Part shown: piece after piece, positions 1 to 10,858 of the stretch
How positions within the stretch are numbered: position 1 is the stretch's first letter
Layout of the letters: every line of letters starts with the position of its first letter
From: Burkholderiaceae bacterium
GTDB taxonomy: Bacteria > Pseudomonadota > Gammaproteobacteria > Burkholderiales > Burkholderiaceae_C
Direction of reading: 5' to 3'
DNA length: 64,000 nt
Assembly: GCA_030654805.1 (NCBI GenBank)
Contig: JAURWR010000125.1
Coordinates: forward strand, 1 to 64,000
Program-made: the position numbers and the translations under genes
Notes under the pieces: model-generated
What the model was told of the DNA's origin: nothing
What the model saw: only the letters and a program-made list of their open reading frames with translations
The model's database searches: none

Positions 1-761
1 CCCGAGCCGATCGCGATCATCCCCTGGATGATGTGGAAGCCCTTGCCGAGCGGGTCGGTGGTCGGATCGAGCAGCGTGCAGACCCGGTTCTTCTGGTAGT
101 CGCGCAGCATCGGCCACTTGACGCCGGGCTCGCAGATGGCGTCACCTGACAACACCAGCGCGGCGATCGCGATGGCGGCCACGGCGACCACCGGGACGAT
201 CAGCTTCCACGACAGCCCGGCGAAGAAGATGACGAACAGCCCGGCCGCCATCACCAGGATCGCGGTGCCCAGATCGGGCTGCTTGACGATCAGCCCGACC
301 GGCACCGCCAGCAGCAGCAAGGCGACAACGAAATCGATCGCGCGCGCCTGCCCTTCGCGGCGCTGGAACCACCACGCCAGCATCAGCGGCATCGCGATCT
401 TGAGGATCTCGCTGGGCTGGATCACGACGCCCAGATCGAGCCAGCGCGTGGCGCCCTTCTTCGTGACGCCGATCAGCGCGGTGGCGACCAGCAGCGCCAC
501 GCCGACCGCGTACAGCGGGACGGCCAGCGCCATCAACCGCTGCGGCGGCACCTGCGCCACGACGAACAGGATGCCGGCGGCCAGCACCATGTTGCGGGCG
601 TGGTCGACGAACCGGGTGCCGTGGTCGAAGCCGGCGGAGTACATCGTCGTCAGCCCGATCGCCGCCAGGATCAGCACCGCCAGCAGCAGCGGCCCGTCGA
701 AGCCGCGGAACAGGGGGACCACCCGCTGCAGCAGCGACGGTTTCTCGAATGCCGGCCTCAT
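1..761 (-). CDS. rodA: Rod shape-determining protein RodA (SEDS glycosyltransferase), 3' part beyond the window
   Basis: This is the N-terminal 253 codons of a polytopic SEDS-family peptidoglycan glycosyltransferase, which polymerises lipid II for lateral wall growth together with PBP2. The translation starts MRPAFEKPSLLQRVVPLF and contains several hydrophobic segments plus the SEDS-typical stretch TRWLDLGVVIQPSEILKIA and later KQPDLGTA. The ATG (759-761) overlaps the mrdA stop in an ATGA arrangement, so translation is probably coupled. The order mreB-mreC-mreD-mrdA-rodA is the classic elongasome operon, which makes RodA far more likely than FtsW. The gene is cut by the left edge of the window, so its C-terminus cannot be assessed. 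Confidence 0.95.
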   Translation of the reverse strand, partial: MRPAFEKPSLLQRVVPLFRGFDGPLLLAVLILAAIGLTTMYSAGFDHGTRFVDHARNMVLAAGILFVVAQVPPQRLMALAVPLYAVGVALLVATALIGVTKKGATRWLDLGVVIQPSEILKIAMPLMLAWWFQRREGQARAIDFVVALLLLAVPVGLIVKQPDLGTAILVMAAGLFVIFFAGLSWKLIVPVVAVAAIAIAALVLSGDAICEPGVKWPMLRDYQKNRVCTLLDPTTDPLGKGFHIIQGMIAIGS

Positions 762-2860
762 CGCTGGAGCGCTCGGTGGTCCGGCGGCTCGGCGGCCGCG
801 GCGGCAGGGGTCAGCGACGCGGTGGAGGGCGACGAAACCGGCGTGAGGGCGAGCGCTGCGGGGGGTGCGGATGCGGCACCGCCGAGCGCCGACGCGGCTG
901 CTGCGGACGGCACATTGCCGCTGCCCGGCAGCACCAGGTCCTGGGCCGTGCGCGGTTTGCCGATCGGCGCCGCCGACGTGCCCGCGCGCGTGGCCGCGAT
1001 GTCCTCTTCGCTCGGCACCTGCCCCAGCAGCATGTAATCGAACAAACGCCGCGCGATCGGCGCCGCCGCCCCGGCACCCCAGCCGGCGTTCTCGACGATC
1101 ACCGCGACCGCGATCTGCGGGTCGGTCACCGGGGCGAAGGCAATGTAGAGCGCGTGGTCGCGCAGGTGCTCCTCAACCCGGTGGGCGCTGTACTTCTCGT
1201 TCTGCTTCAGACCGACGGCCTGCGCCGTGCCAGTCTTGCCACCGCTCAGGTAGCCGGCCCCGGCAAAAACGCGCGCAGACGTGCCGGAGATCGTCACGCC
1301 GTTCATGGCATTGCGGATCACGTCGACCTGCTCCGGATTCAGGGCGATCGGCTCGATCGCCTGCGCCGAGATCTTGCGCTTCTCGCCGGTCAGCACGTCG
1401 TCGATCTGCCGGACCAGCCGCGGCTCGTAGCGTTGACCGCCCGACGACAGCGTGGCCACCGCAGTGGCCATCTGCAGCATCGTGAAGCTGTTGTAGCCCT
1501 GGCCGATGCCGAGGGAAATCGTCTCGCCGGCGTACCACTTCTGCAACTCCGGCCGCTTGTAGGCGCGGCGCTTCCAGGCGGTCGAGGGCAGCAGACCGGT
1601 GACCTCGCCTTCGACATCGATGCCGGTCTTGCGACCGAGGCCGAAGGGCGAGAGCTGGTCGTGGATCAGGTCCACGCCCATCTCGTTGGCCAGCGTATAG
1701 AAATAGACGTTGCTCGACTCGACGATGGCCCGGCGCATGTCCATGATGCCGCCGCGCTCGTTCTCGGGACTGCCGTAGCGGTGGCCGCCAAAGGTGAAGC
1801 TGCCGGTGTCGTTGATCAACGTGCTGGGTGAACGCTTGTTCGAGTTCAGCGCCGCCATCGCCATGAACGGCTTGTAGGTCGACCCCGGCGGATAGGTGCC
1901 GCGCAGCGCCCGGTTCAGCAACGGCTTGTCGACCGATTCATTGAGCTCACGCCAGGATTCGACGTCGATGCCGTCGACGAAGAGGTTCGGGTCGAAGGTC
2001 GGCTTGCTGACGAAGGCCAGCACCTCGCCGTTGCGCGGGTCGATTGCCACCAGCGCGCCACGCCGGTCGCCGAACAGCGTTTCAACCAGCGCCTGCAGCC
2101 GGATGTCGATCGACAGCACCACGGTGTTGCCGGGGGTCGCCGGGTTGCTGTGCAGCCGCCGCACGGCGCGGCCGGAGGCGCTGGTCTCGACCTCCTCGAA
2201 ACCGGTGGCGCCGTGCAGGTCCGCCTCGTAGCTCTGCTCGACGCCGAGCTTGCCGATGTACTCGGTGCCGCGGTAGTTGGCGGCACCTTCCGAATCGTCG
2301 ATGACTTCTTTTTCGGCCTGGTTGATGCGCCCGATGTAGCCGAGCAGGTGGCTTCCCACCTCGCCCAGCGGGTAGTTGCGGAACAGCCTGGCCTTCACGT
2401 CGACACCCGGGAATCGATAGCGCTGCGCGGTGAAGCGGGCGACCTCCTCGTCGGTGAGCTTGGTGCGGATCGGCAGCGACTCGAAGTTCTTACTTTCGTC
2501 CATCAGCCGCTTGAAGCGCTTGCGGTCGCGGGTCTGGATGTCGATCACCTCGGCCAGACGGTTGATCGTCGCATCCAGGTCGTCGACGCGCGCCGGCATG
2601 ATCTCGAGCGTGTAGGCCGAGTAGTTGTTGGCCAGCACGACGCCGTTGCGGTCGACGATCAGCCCGCGGTTCGGCACGATCGGCACGACCGAGATCCGGT
2701 TGTTCTCGGCGCGCACACTCAGTTCGTCGTGCTTCTCGATCTGCAGGTGAAACAGGCGATAGCCGAGCAACCCGAAGCACAGCAGCACAAACGCCGCCGC
2801 CGCCAGCAGCCGCGTCTGGAAGCGGCTGAGCTCCTGCTCGACATTCTTGATCTCGGTCAT
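758..2860 (-). CDS. mrdA: Penicillin-binding protein 2 (peptidoglycan D,D-transpeptidase)
   Basis: This 700-residue inner-membrane transpeptidase crosslinks peptidoglycan during elongation. A short cytoplasmic N-terminus is followed by one membrane anchor (about residues 15-38) and a PBP dimerisation domain (about 60-230). The transpeptidase domain carries all three active-site motifs: STYK (327-330, nucleophile S327), SSN (382-384) and KTG (542-544). The start MTEIKNVEQELSRF was chosen over an upstream in-frame ATG because family members begin just before the anchor. The last roughly 75 residues form an Ala/Pro/Ser-rich tail with no recognisable domain. The stop overlaps the rodA start by ATGA. 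Confidence 0.96.
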   Translation of the reverse strand: MTEIKNVEQELSRFQTRLLAAAAFVLLCFGLLGYRLFHLQIEKHDELSVRAENNRISVVPIVPNRGLIVDRNGVVLANNYSAYTLEIMPARVDDLDATINRLAEVIDIQTRDRKRFKRLMDESKNFESLPIRTKLTDEEVARFTAQRYRFPGVDVKARLFRNYPLGEVGSHLLGYIGRINQAEKEVIDDSEGAANYRGTEYIGKLGVEQSYEADLHGATGFEEVETSASGRAVRRLHSNPATPGNTVVLSIDIRLQALVETLFGDRRGALVAIDPRNGEVLAFVSKPTFDPNLFVDGIDVESWRELNESVDKPLLNRALRGTYPPGSTYKPFMAMAALNSNKRSPSTLINDTGSFTFGGHRYGSPENERGGIMDMRRAIVESSNVYFYTLANEMGVDLIHDQLSPFGLGRKTGIDVEGEVTGLLPSTAWKRRAYKRPELQKWYAGETISLGIGQGYNSFTMLQMATAVATLSSGGQRYEPRLVRQIDDVLTGEKRKISAQAIEPIALNPEQVDVIRNAMNGVTISGTSARVFAGAGYLSGGKTGTAQAVGLKQNEKYSAHRVEEHLRDHALYIAFAPVTDPQIAVAVIVENAGWGAGAAAPIARRLFDYMLLGQVPSEEDIAATRAGTSAAPIGKPRTAQDLVLPGSGNVPSAAAASALGGAASAPPAALALTPVSSPSTASLTPAAAAAEPPDHRALQR

Positions 2861-2993
2861 GTCGCCACGCGGACCCTGGCCATGGCGAGCGCAGCGAAGC
2901 CATCCATCCAGCCACACGCGAGGACCGGCTCTGCCGGCCGACCCGTGGCGCCCCCCTGGGGGGCAGGAGCGAACGCGACGTGGGGGCCAACCA
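2861..2993. repeat. GC-rich intergenic repeat, copy 1 (mreD-mrdA spacer)
   Basis: This 133-bp spacer inside the operon carries a block at about 2945-2993 containing CCCCCTGGGGGGCAGGAGCG followed by a CGACGTGGGGGCC-like run. The same block, slightly diverged, lies in the mreB-mreC spacer (4616-4660), in the same orientation and also directly next to a stop codon. Both spacers also contain a GGATGGATG-type string. CCCCC/GGGGG can fold into a strong hairpin. The copies probably belong to a dispersed repeat family; a role in attenuation or mRNA processing is only inferred. Confidence 0.55.
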
Positions 2994-3515
2994 TCACAGA
3001 GGTCTGTTCTGGTCGCGGTCCGGCGCGCGCCGCTGAGGCGCCAGCAACAACCATGTCGCCAGCGGCCACAACAGCGCCTCGAACACAGGGGCCAGCAACG
3101 CTGGCCAACCGGGCAGCATGCCGCCGGAAATCATCCGCACGGTGAACGACACCAGGTGCGCCGCAACGAACAGCGGCAGGATCTGCAGCGCCTGTGACGG
3201 CAGCGTGAACCACAGCAATCGGCGGTGGATCGTGGTCGCGACGAAACCCAGCAACGTGTAGGCCAGCGCATGCTGGCCGAGGATGGCACCGTCATGAACA
3301 TCCATCACCAGACCGAACATGAAGGCCACGCCGACGCTCACCCGGCGCACCTGGTGCACGTTCCAGAACACCAGCGCCAACGCCAGCACGTCGGGTGCGG
3401 CGGGATGCCGGCCCAGCGGCACCAGATTCAGCGCCAGAGCCGTCAGCAGCGTGAACCACAGGAACAGCGGGTTGACCGGCAGCAGCAACTGATCGGAACT
3501 GCGCGGCATGATCAT
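2994..3515 (-). CDS. mreD: Rod shape-determining protein MreD
   Basis: This 173-residue, very hydrophobic protein begins MIMPRSSDQLLLPVNPLF and has about five or six membrane segments, the size and profile expected of MreD, the inner-membrane partner of MreC in the elongasome. Its ATG at 3513-3515 overlaps the mreC stop (ATGA). A second in-frame ATG two codons later is an equally possible start. Position between mreC and mrdA supports the call more strongly than sequence, because MreD is poorly conserved. Confidence 0.92.
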   Translation of the reverse strand: MIMPRSSDQLLLPVNPLFLWFTLLTALALNLVPLGRHPAAPDVLALALVFWNVHQVRRVSVGVAFMFGLVMDVHDGAILGQHALAYTLLGFVATTIHRRLLWFTLPSQALQILPLFVAAHLVSFTVRMISGGMLPGWPALLAPVFEALLWPLATWLLLAPQRRAPDRDQNRPL

Positions 3516-4453
3516 CGGTGCGCTCCCTTCCTGGTGGGGGCGGACGCCGACGACGCAGCGCCCGTCGGTTCATTGGCCTTCGGCTCCGGTCGCGGCGGCA
3601 ATTGCAGACCGATGGGGTCCAGCACGAGCACGTGCCGCACGCCGTCGGGCACGGCGGCCGGCGCCAGCAGGATCTTCGCGAATCCGGAATCGACCTTGCG
3701 ATCGACTGACACCACCTTGGCCACCGGCAGGCCCGGTGGGTAGACCCCGTCGACGCCGGACGTTTGCAGCAGATCGCCGACCTGCACATCGGCATTGCCG
3801 GCCATGAACCGCAGCTCCAGCGCATCGCCAGTCGCTGCGCCAAACGCCGCGCTGCGCGCCATGGTTCGTGTGTTGAGCACCGGAACGGCCGCGTCCTTGT
3901 CGGTCAGCAACGTGACCTCGGACGACAGCGGATAGGCCCGCGTGACCTGCCCGATCACACCGGCATCGCTGACAACCGGCGAGCCGGCAACGATGCCTTG
4001 CACAAGCCCCCGGTCGATGACCACCTTGCGTGAGTAGGGATCGGTCGATTCGTACAGCACCTCGGCCGCGTGCGCCCGCACGCTGAGACCGGCACGCAGA
4101 TCGAGCAGCGCGCGCAGCCGCACGTTCTCTGTTTGAAGCTGATTTGCACGCGCCACCTGCACCGCCTGAGCAGCAAGGTCGCGGCGCGCGGCCGATTCGG
4201 CGGCGATGGCATGCTGAAGCCCCCCCGCGTAGTCGGCGAGCTGCCCCCACCAGTCGACCGGCGCCAGCAACGTGCGCTGAACGGGATGCAGCGCGGTGGC
4301 AAGCAAGGCGCGCAGCGGCTGGGTCAGTGCGAATCGCGTGTCCGCCACCATCAGGAACACGGCCAGCGCAGAGCAAACCGCCAGCTTGGTCAGCGCCGAC
4401 GGGCCCTGGCGAAAGAAAGGCGGCGGGGTTCGATCGAGGGTGCCTAAAGGCAT
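3512..4453 (-). CDS. mreC: Rod shape-determining protein MreC
   Basis: This 313-residue protein is anchored by one N-terminal membrane helix (about 23-42). A coiled-coil segment follows (about 75-115, with AAESAARRDLAAQAVQVARA), then the periplasmic beta-rich MreC domain with its typical ISP-region motif VIDRGLVQGIVAGSPVVSD. MreC links MreB filaments to PBP2 and RodA in the periplasm. The C-terminal 30 residues are low-complexity. It is coupled to mreD by a 4-bp overlap and separated from mreB by a repeat-containing spacer of 209 bp, unusually long for this operon. Confidence 0.95.
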   Translation of the reverse strand: MPLGTLDRTPPPFFRQGPSALTKLAVCSALAVFLMVADTRFALTQPLRALLATALHPVQRTLLAPVDWWGQLADYAGGLQHAIAAESAARRDLAAQAVQVARANQLQTENVRLRALLDLRAGLSVRAHAAEVLYESTDPYSRKVVIDRGLVQGIVAGSPVVSDAGVIGQVTRAYPLSSEVTLLTDKDAAVPVLNTRTMARSAAFGAATGDALELRFMAGNADVQVGDLLQTSGVDGVYPPGLPVAKVVSVDRKVDSGFAKILLAPAAVPDGVRHVLVLDPIGLQLPPRPEPKANEPTGAASSASAPTRKGAHR

Positions 4454-4662
4454 GGATGGATGCCGAAAGCAATGAGCCGCGCAGCTACCCCGAACCGCCT
4501 CAAGCCGACCGACGCCCCCGTGTTGAACAAGAGCGAAGCGACGTCAGCGGTGAACGGGCGACCGCCGGACCGCCCCAACAGGGTCGGCCGCGCTCCAGGG
4601 GCCACGAAGGGGCCCTTCCAGTGCCCTGGGGGACAGGAGCGCAGCGACGTGGGGCCCGACAT
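4454..4662. repeat. GC-rich intergenic repeat, copy 2 (mreB-mreC spacer)
   Basis: The 209-bp spacer has no convincing gene. Its right part (about 4616-4660) reads GTGCCCTGGGGGACAGGAGC and continues into CGACGTGGGGCCC, a close relative of the block at 2945-2993 in the mreD-mrdA spacer. The open frames across it encode only low-complexity Arg/Pro-rich peptides. Copies next to two stop codons of one operon suggest a small dispersed repeat tolerated in untranslated mRNA. Confidence 0.55.
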
Positions 4663-5991
<1,329 letters not shown>

Positions 5992-6291
5992 ATGGCCTTG
6001 ACACCTGCTGAAGTCAGCCGCATCGCCCAGCTCGCACGCCTTGAACTGCGTGACGACGAGCAAGCTGCGATGCTGACGCAACTCACCGAGTTTTTCGATA
6101 TCGTCGAAAAGATGCGCGCCGTCGACACGTCCGGCGTCGAACCGCTGTACACCCCCCTGTCGGCCATCGAGGACGTGACCCTGCGCTTGCGCGAAGACGC
6201 CGTCACCGAATCCAACAACCGCGAGGCCAATATGGCCAATGCCCCGGCCCAAGATGGTGGCCTCCTGCTTGTGCCAAAGGTCATCGAATGA
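5992..6291 (+). CDS. gatC: Asp-tRNA(Asn)/Glu-tRNA(Gln) amidotransferase subunit C
   Basis: This 99-residue protein starts [19 protein letters not shown], the conserved GatC N-terminus, and carries the later motif [12 protein letters not shown]. GatC wraps around GatA and GatB and stabilises the amidotransferase that converts Glu-tRNA(Gln) or Asp-tRNA(Asn) to the amidated forms. It is the first gene of gatC-gatA-x-gatB, and its stop overlaps the gatA start by ATGA. It lies inside the lower-GC segment. Confidence 0.97.
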   Translation: MALTPAEVSRIAQLARLELRDDEQAAMLTQLTEFFDIVEKMRAVDTSGVEPLYTPLSAIEDVTLRLREDAVTESNNREANMANAPAQDGGLLLVPKVIE

Positions 6292-7808
6292 GCACGCCCA
6301 CCCCCACCGCCCCCCTGCACGAGCTGACGCTGACTCAGCAGAGCCAATTGCTGGCATCTGGCCAGACCAGCAGCGTGGCCCTTACCCGCCACGCCTTGGC
6401 ACGCATCGAGGCGCACACCGCTCTGGGTGCCTTTTTACATGTCGGCGCTGAACAGGCCTTGGCCGATGCCGCCGCGTCAGATGCGCGTCGCGCAGCCGGG
6501 CAAACCTTGGGCGCCCTCGATGGCCTGCCCATTGCTCACAAGGACATTTTTGTGACGCAAGGCATGCCCACCACCGCAGCATCCAAGATGCTCAAAGGCT
6601 ATCAAAGCCCGTTTGACGCGACCGTGGTGGCCAAGTTCAAAGCCGCTGGCGCCGTGTCCGTGGGCAAGCTGAACTGCGACGAATTCGCGATGGGCGGTGC
6701 CAACGAGAATTCAGCTTATGGCGTCACCCGCAACCCATGGGCCACCGACCGCATCCCTGGCGGCTCATCGGGCGCGTCGGCTGTGGCAGTTGCTGCACGC
6801 TTGGTGTCCGGCACGACAGGCACCGACACGGGTGGCTCCATACGTCAACCCGCTGCCCTGACTGGCATCACCGGCATCAAGCCAACGTACGGCCGCTGCT
6901 CACGCTACGGCATGATCGCCTTCGCATCCAGCCTAGACCAAGCCGGCCCCATGGCGCGCACCGCCGAGGATTGCGCCTTGATGCTGCAAGCCATGAGTGG
7001 CTTTGATGAGCGTGATGCGACCAGTGCGCAGCAAGCTGTGCCTGATTTCTTGGCGGCACTGCACACAACGCGACAAGGTGCCACTGCGGCGCAACCTTTG
7101 GCCGGACTGCGTGTGGGCATACCTCAAGAATTCTTTGGTGATGGCGTCAGCGCAGATGTGCTCGCTACCACGCGCGCAGCACTGGCCCAGTTGCAAAAAA
7201 TGGGCGCTACCTTGGTGGACATCAGCTTGCCACGCACCGAGCTGTCCATCCCGGTTTACTACATCATCGCGCCAGCCGAGGCCTCGTCCAACCTGAGTCG
7301 TTTTGATGGCGTCAAGTTTGGTCATCGTGCGGCCCAATACGATGACCTGACCGACATGTACCGCAAGACCCGCGCCGAGGGCTTTGGCCCCGAGGTCAAG
7401 CGCCGCATCATGATCGGTGCGTATGTGCTGTCGCATGGCTATTACGATGCGTATTACCTGCAAGCGCAAAAGCTGCGTCGCATGATTGCCGATGACTTCC
7501 AAGCCGCCTTCAAGGTGTGCGATGTGATTGCCGGCCCCGTGTCACCCAGCGTGGCGCGCAAGATCGGCTCGCAGACTGATCCAGTCGCTGAGTACCTGGC
7601 CGACGTCTTCACCTTGCCCGCCAGCTTGGCAGGCTTGCCCGGCATGAGCCTGCCTTGCGGCTTCAGTGAAAGCGGCGACCACGGGCCACTGCCCATCGGC
7701 CTGCAACTGATCGGCAACTATTGGCAAGAGGCAGGTTTGCTGCACACAGCACATGCCTTCCAGCAAGCCACTGATTGGCACAAGCAAACACCAACAGGTC
7801 TGTCATGA
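6288..7808 (+). CDS. gatA: Asp-tRNA(Asn)/Glu-tRNA(Gln) amidotransferase subunit A
   Basis: This 506-residue amidase-signature protein releases ammonia from glutamine for transamidation of mischarged tRNA. The catalytic Lys-cisSer-Ser triad is present: K85 in PIAHKDIF, S160 in GGSSGASA and nucleophile S184 in DTGGSIRQP. Length is normal for GatA. Leucine is frequently TTG here, whereas genes elsewhere in the window use almost only CTG and CTC, part of the evidence for a transferred segment. It overlaps both neighbours by 4 bp. Confidence 0.97.
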   Translation: MSTPTPTAPLHELTLTQQSQLLASGQTSSVALTRHALARIEAHTALGAFLHVGAEQALADAAASDARRAAGQTLGALDGLPIAHKDIFVTQGMPTTAASKMLKGYQSPFDATVVAKFKAAGAVSVGKLNCDEFAMGGANENSAYGVTRNPWATDRIPGGSSGASAVAVAARLVSGTTGTDTGGSIRQPAALTGITGIKPTYGRCSRYGMIAFASSLDQAGPMARTAEDCALMLQAMSGFDERDATSAQQAVPDFLAALHTTRQGATAAQPLAGLRVGIPQEFFGDGVSADVLATTRAALAQLQKMGATLVDISLPRTELSIPVYYIIAPAEASSNLSRFDGVKFGHRAAQYDDLTDMYRKTRAEGFGPEVKRRIMIGAYVLSHGYYDAYYLQAQKLRRMIADDFQAAFKVCDVIAGPVSPSVARKIGSQTDPVAEYLADVFTLPASLAGLPGMSLPCGFSESGDHGPLPIGLQLIGNYWQEAGLLHTAHAFQQATDWHKQTPTGLS

Positions 7809-8665
7809 GCACACCCAACCAGCACGCATCGATGACGATTCGTCACATTGACGCCGACCTCAGCAAGGGCTTCCCCATCTACTGGAACAACAACGACGCC
7901 TACCGCTCGCAGTTGCTCAATGCGATGTCCTTCATGTTCCCTGTGGGTGAGCAGTTCTTCATCGACAGCGTGCGCCACTTCAGTAAGCAGGTGGAGGCAC
8001 AAGGACAGGTCGAGCTGGCCAAAGAGATCAAGCTGTTTGCGGGTCAGGAAGCCACCCACCGCCATGTGCACCAGCAGTACAACGACCACTTGATCAGCCT
8101 AGGCTACGCGCCTTGGGTCGAAGGCGTTCTCAAACGCATGATGCACAGGACACGCAACTTCCCGCCCATCACCAAATTGGCTGTCACGGTCGCTTACGAG
8201 CACTTCACAGCCATCTTGGGAGATGGTTTGTTGCGCCATGCCAGCTGGAGCGAAGGCATGACGCCCAACATGCGCGCGATCTGGCTGTGGCACGCAGCCG
8301 AAGAGTCCGAGCACAAAGCCGTGGCCTTGGACACGTACAACGCGGTGGGCGGCGGCTACCTGCGGCGCATGGCCTTGTTTTTACTGATATCTGTGGAGTT
8401 TGCTATTTTTGCCAATGTGCAAATGGCGCTCATGCTGCACAAAGATGGCCAGCTGTTTAAGCTCAAAACTTGGGGCAGTGCCCTGCGCTTTTGGTTAGGC
8501 AGAGAGGGCATTTTGTGGCACACCGCACCCCACTGGTTTGCTTTTCTGAAGCCAAACTTCCATCCTTGGCAACACGACAACCGTGACCTGCTGGCGCGCT
8601 GGCAACAAGCTGACACTGCCGCCTACAGGCCCTTGAACAACACACCTACGCGACACCCCGCCTGA
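7805..8665 (+). CDS. Ferritin-like metal-dependent hydrolase family protein (PF10118-like)
   Basis: This 286-residue protein resembles the predicted metal-dependent hydrolase family PF10118; its substrate is unknown. It has a ferritin-like carboxylate/histidine pattern: GEQFF, then QEATHRHVH (ExxH), AYEHF, then [10 protein letters not shown] (ExxH), spaced as in di-iron four-helix proteins. A hydrophobic helix lies at about residues 195-215. Its ATG (7805) overlaps the gatA stop, and only five bases separate it from gatB, so it is translated within the amidotransferase operon. The 3' end is notably AT-rich (27 of 60 bases G or C at 8401-8460). The family call is from motif recognition; function is not known. 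Confidence 0.75.
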   Translation: MSTPNQHASMTIRHIDADLSKGFPIYWNNNDAYRSQLLNAMSFMFPVGEQFFIDSVRHFSKQVEAQGQVELAKEIKLFAGQEATHRHVHQQYNDHLISLGYAPWVEGVLKRMMHRTRNFPPITKLAVTVAYEHFTAILGDGLLRHASWSEGMTPNMRAIWLWHAAEESEHKAVALDTYNAVGGGYLRRMALFLLISVEFAIFANVQMALMLHKDGQLFKLKTWGSALRFWLGREGILWHTAPHWFAFLKPNFHPWQHDNRDLLARWQQADTAAYRPLNNTPTRHPA

Positions 8666-8670
8666 CTCCC

Positions 8671-10158
8671 ATGAGCTCCTTGTTGATCCGTGGCTACGAA
8701 GTCGTCATTGGCCTGGAAACCCACGTCCAGCTGTCGACGCAGTCCAAAATTTTCTCCGGTGCATCGACCCAGTTCGGTGCTGCCCCCAATACCCAAGCCT
8801 GCGCGGTGGACCTGGCTTTGCCGGGCACGCTGCCGGTGATGAACAAAGGCGCCGTCGAGCGAGCCATTGAGTTTGGCCTGTCGGTTGGCTCGCACATTGC
8901 CGAGCGCTCGATTTTTGCGCGCAAGAACTACTTCTACCCCGACCTGCCCAAGGGCTACCAGATCAGCCAGTACGAGACGCCGGTGGTGCAGGGCGGCACG
9001 GTCGAGTTCCTGGTCGGTGACACGCTGCACAAGGTGAACCTGACGCGCGCCCACCTCGAAGAGGATGCCGGCAAGTCGCTGCACGAGGACTACGCCGGCC
9101 AGACCGGCATCGACCTGAACCGCGCCGGCACGCCGCTGCTCGAAATCGTCACCGAGCCCGACATGCGATCGAGCGTCGAGGCGGCCGAGTATGCGAAGAC
9201 GCTGCACGCGCTGGTCGTGTGGCTGGGCATCTGCGACGGCAACATGCAGGAGGGCAGCTTCCGCTGCGACGCCAACGTGTCAGTGCGCAAGCCCGGCGCG
9301 CCGTACGGCACGCGCCGCGAGATCAAGAACCTCAACAGCTTCAAGTTTTTGCAGCAGGCGATCGACTGCGAGATCCAGTGGCAGATCGACCTGATCGAGG
9401 ACGGCGGCACCGTGCATCAGGCCACCGCGCTGTTCAATCCGAACGGCAACGGCGGCCGCGGCGAAACCCGCGCGATGCGCAGCAAGGAAGAGGCGCACGA
9501 CTACCGCTACTTCCCCGACCCGGATCTGCCGCCGCTGGTGATCGCAGCCGACTGGATCGAGCGGGTTCGCGCCGAGATGCCCGAGTTGCCGCGCGCGATG
9601 GCCGAGCGCTTCCAGCGCGAGCACGGCCTGCCGGAATACGACGCGCTGGCGGTCACGCAGAGCAAGGCCCACGCGGCCTATTTCGAAGCGGCGACAGCGG
9701 CCTGCAAGTCGCCGAAGCTGGTTGCCAACTGGATGATGGGCGAGCTGGCGCGGCGACTGAACGCGGAAGGGCTCGAGATCGAGTCCAGTCCGGTGGCAGC
9801 GGCCGTGCTGGCACAGCTCATCTCGCGCATCGGTGATGGCACGATTTCCAACAACGGCGCCAAACAGGTGCTTGAGTTGCTGTGGGGAGCCGGTCAGCTT
9901 CGGGAGCCACCGAAGTCAATCGATTCGTCGTACGTGGACAAGGCGATTGATGATCTGGGCCTGAAGCAGCTCAGCGACACCGGCGAACTCGACCGCCTGC
10001 TCGACGAGGTGCTCGCGTCTAACGCGAAATCGGTCGAGGAATACCGCGCGGGCAAGGACAAGGCCTTCAACGCGCTGGTCGGTCAGGCCATGAAGGCCAC
10101 CAAGGGCAAGGCCAACCCGGCCCAGGTTACCGATCTGTTGAAGAAGAAACTGGGCTGA
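8671..10158 (+). CDS. gatB: Asp-tRNA(Asn)/Glu-tRNA(Gln) amidotransferase subunit B
   Basis: This 495-residue protein activates the tRNA-bound Glu or Asp by phosphorylation and receives ammonia from GatA. It opens with the GatB signature [20 protein letters not shown] and has the conserved [19 protein letters not shown]-type block (about residues 148-170). The C-terminus is a YqeY-like helical tRNA-binding tail ending [14 protein letters not shown]. Codon use shifts from mixed to strongly GC-biased near position 8930, about 85 codons in. The 3' end overlaps a convergent gene by 32 bp. Confidence 0.97.
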   Translation: MSSLLIRGYEVVIGLETHVQLSTQSKIFSGASTQFGAAPNTQACAVDLALPGTLPVMNKGAVERAIEFGLSVGSHIAERSIFARKNYFYPDLPKGYQISQYETPVVQGGTVEFLVGDTLHKVNLTRAHLEEDAGKSLHEDYAGQTGIDLNRAGTPLLEIVTEPDMRSSVEAAEYAKTLHALVVWLGICDGNMQEGSFRCDANVSVRKPGAPYGTRREIKNLNSFKFLQQAIDCEIQWQIDLIEDGGTVHQATALFNPNGNGGRGETRAMRSKEEAHDYRYFPDPDLPPLVIAADWIERVRAEMPELPRAMAERFQREHGLPEYDALAVTQSKAHAAYFEAATAACKSPKLVANWMMGELARRLNAEGLEIESSPVAAAVLAQLISRIGDGTISNNGAKQVLELLWGAGQLREPPKSIDSSYVDKAIDDLGLKQLSDTGELDRLLDEVLASNAKSVEEYRAGKDKAFNALVGQAMKATKGKANPAQVTDLLKKKLG

Positions 10159-10858
10159 GCCGGGGGGCCGGTGCAGGAGCCGGCGCCAGCATTCCGAGCG
10201 ACCCCGGCGCGGCGCCGGCCCACAGGGCCCGCAGCCGCACGAGTTCGGCGTCGAAGCTCGCGTTGATGCGCTGCGTTTCGGACTGCTGGTTCTGCATCAG
10301 TGCACGCTGTGCCTCGGCGGCGGCGTCGTTGCCGTCGAGTTGCTGCTTTAGCCGCGCTGGCAACTGCCGCCCGACATAGAACTCGGCCTCGTCGAGCAGT
10401 GGCTTGCGCTCGGCCGCCAGCGCCTCCAGCCGTTTTTGCGACACCTTGAGCGTGCGATCCAGGTCATCGAGCGCGGCCAGGCGGGCCTTCTGATGGGCGG
10501 CTTCGGTCGGGTAGCGCATCCGCAGATTGCGGTCACGGCGGATCGCGTCCTGCTCGGCGGCACGGCGTGATGCCTTGACGCGCTCGCGCGCGTCGGACTC
10601 GGCCTGCTCGTCGGCGGTCATCGTCGGCGGCACCACCTTGCGGGTCGAGCCGTCGGCATTGAGCACCCGCTGCTCGCGCGCGGTGCATTCGGGAATCGGA
10701 CGGTCCGACGTCAGGCGCTTGCCATTGCTGTCGGTGCACGAATAGATGGGAGCAGCGGCCTGGACGTTGCACCACGTCAGCATCAGAACCCCGCAGCACG
10801 CAACGGCCCCCGCACGGACCAAGCACGCACCCGACCGGGTCGAGAGCTCAGACGCCAT
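10127..10858 (-). CDS. DUF4124-type exported protein with coiled coil
   Basis: This 243-residue protein has an N-terminal signal-like hydrophobic segment (about 12-35, ending NVQAAA). A short DUF4124-like domain follows, [20 protein letters not shown], then a long charged helical region (about 80-200) likely to form a coiled coil, and a Pro/Ala tail. DUF4124 proteins are common exported betaproteobacterial proteins of unknown function. The start codon overlaps the end of pyrE by 11 bp, so the two genes are probably co-transcribed. Its 3' end runs 32 bp into gatB on the opposite strand. Confidence 0.75.
   Translation of the reverse strand: MASELSTRSGACLVRAGAVACCGVLMLTWCNVQAAAPIYSCTDSNGKRLTSDRPIPECTAREQRVLNADGSTRKVVPPTMTADEQAESDARERVKASRRAAEQDAIRRDRNLRMRYPTEAAHQKARLAALDDLDRTLKVSQKRLEALAAERKPLLDEAEFYVGRQLPARLKQQLDGNDAAAEAQRALMQNQQSETQRINASFDAELVRLRALWAGAAPGSLGMLAPAPAPAPRLSPVSSSTDR

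Noticed and set aside
4454-4662. Small protein gene between mreB and mreC
   Set aside because: The sequence matches the other operon spacer as DNA, and the encoded peptide is compositionally implausible.
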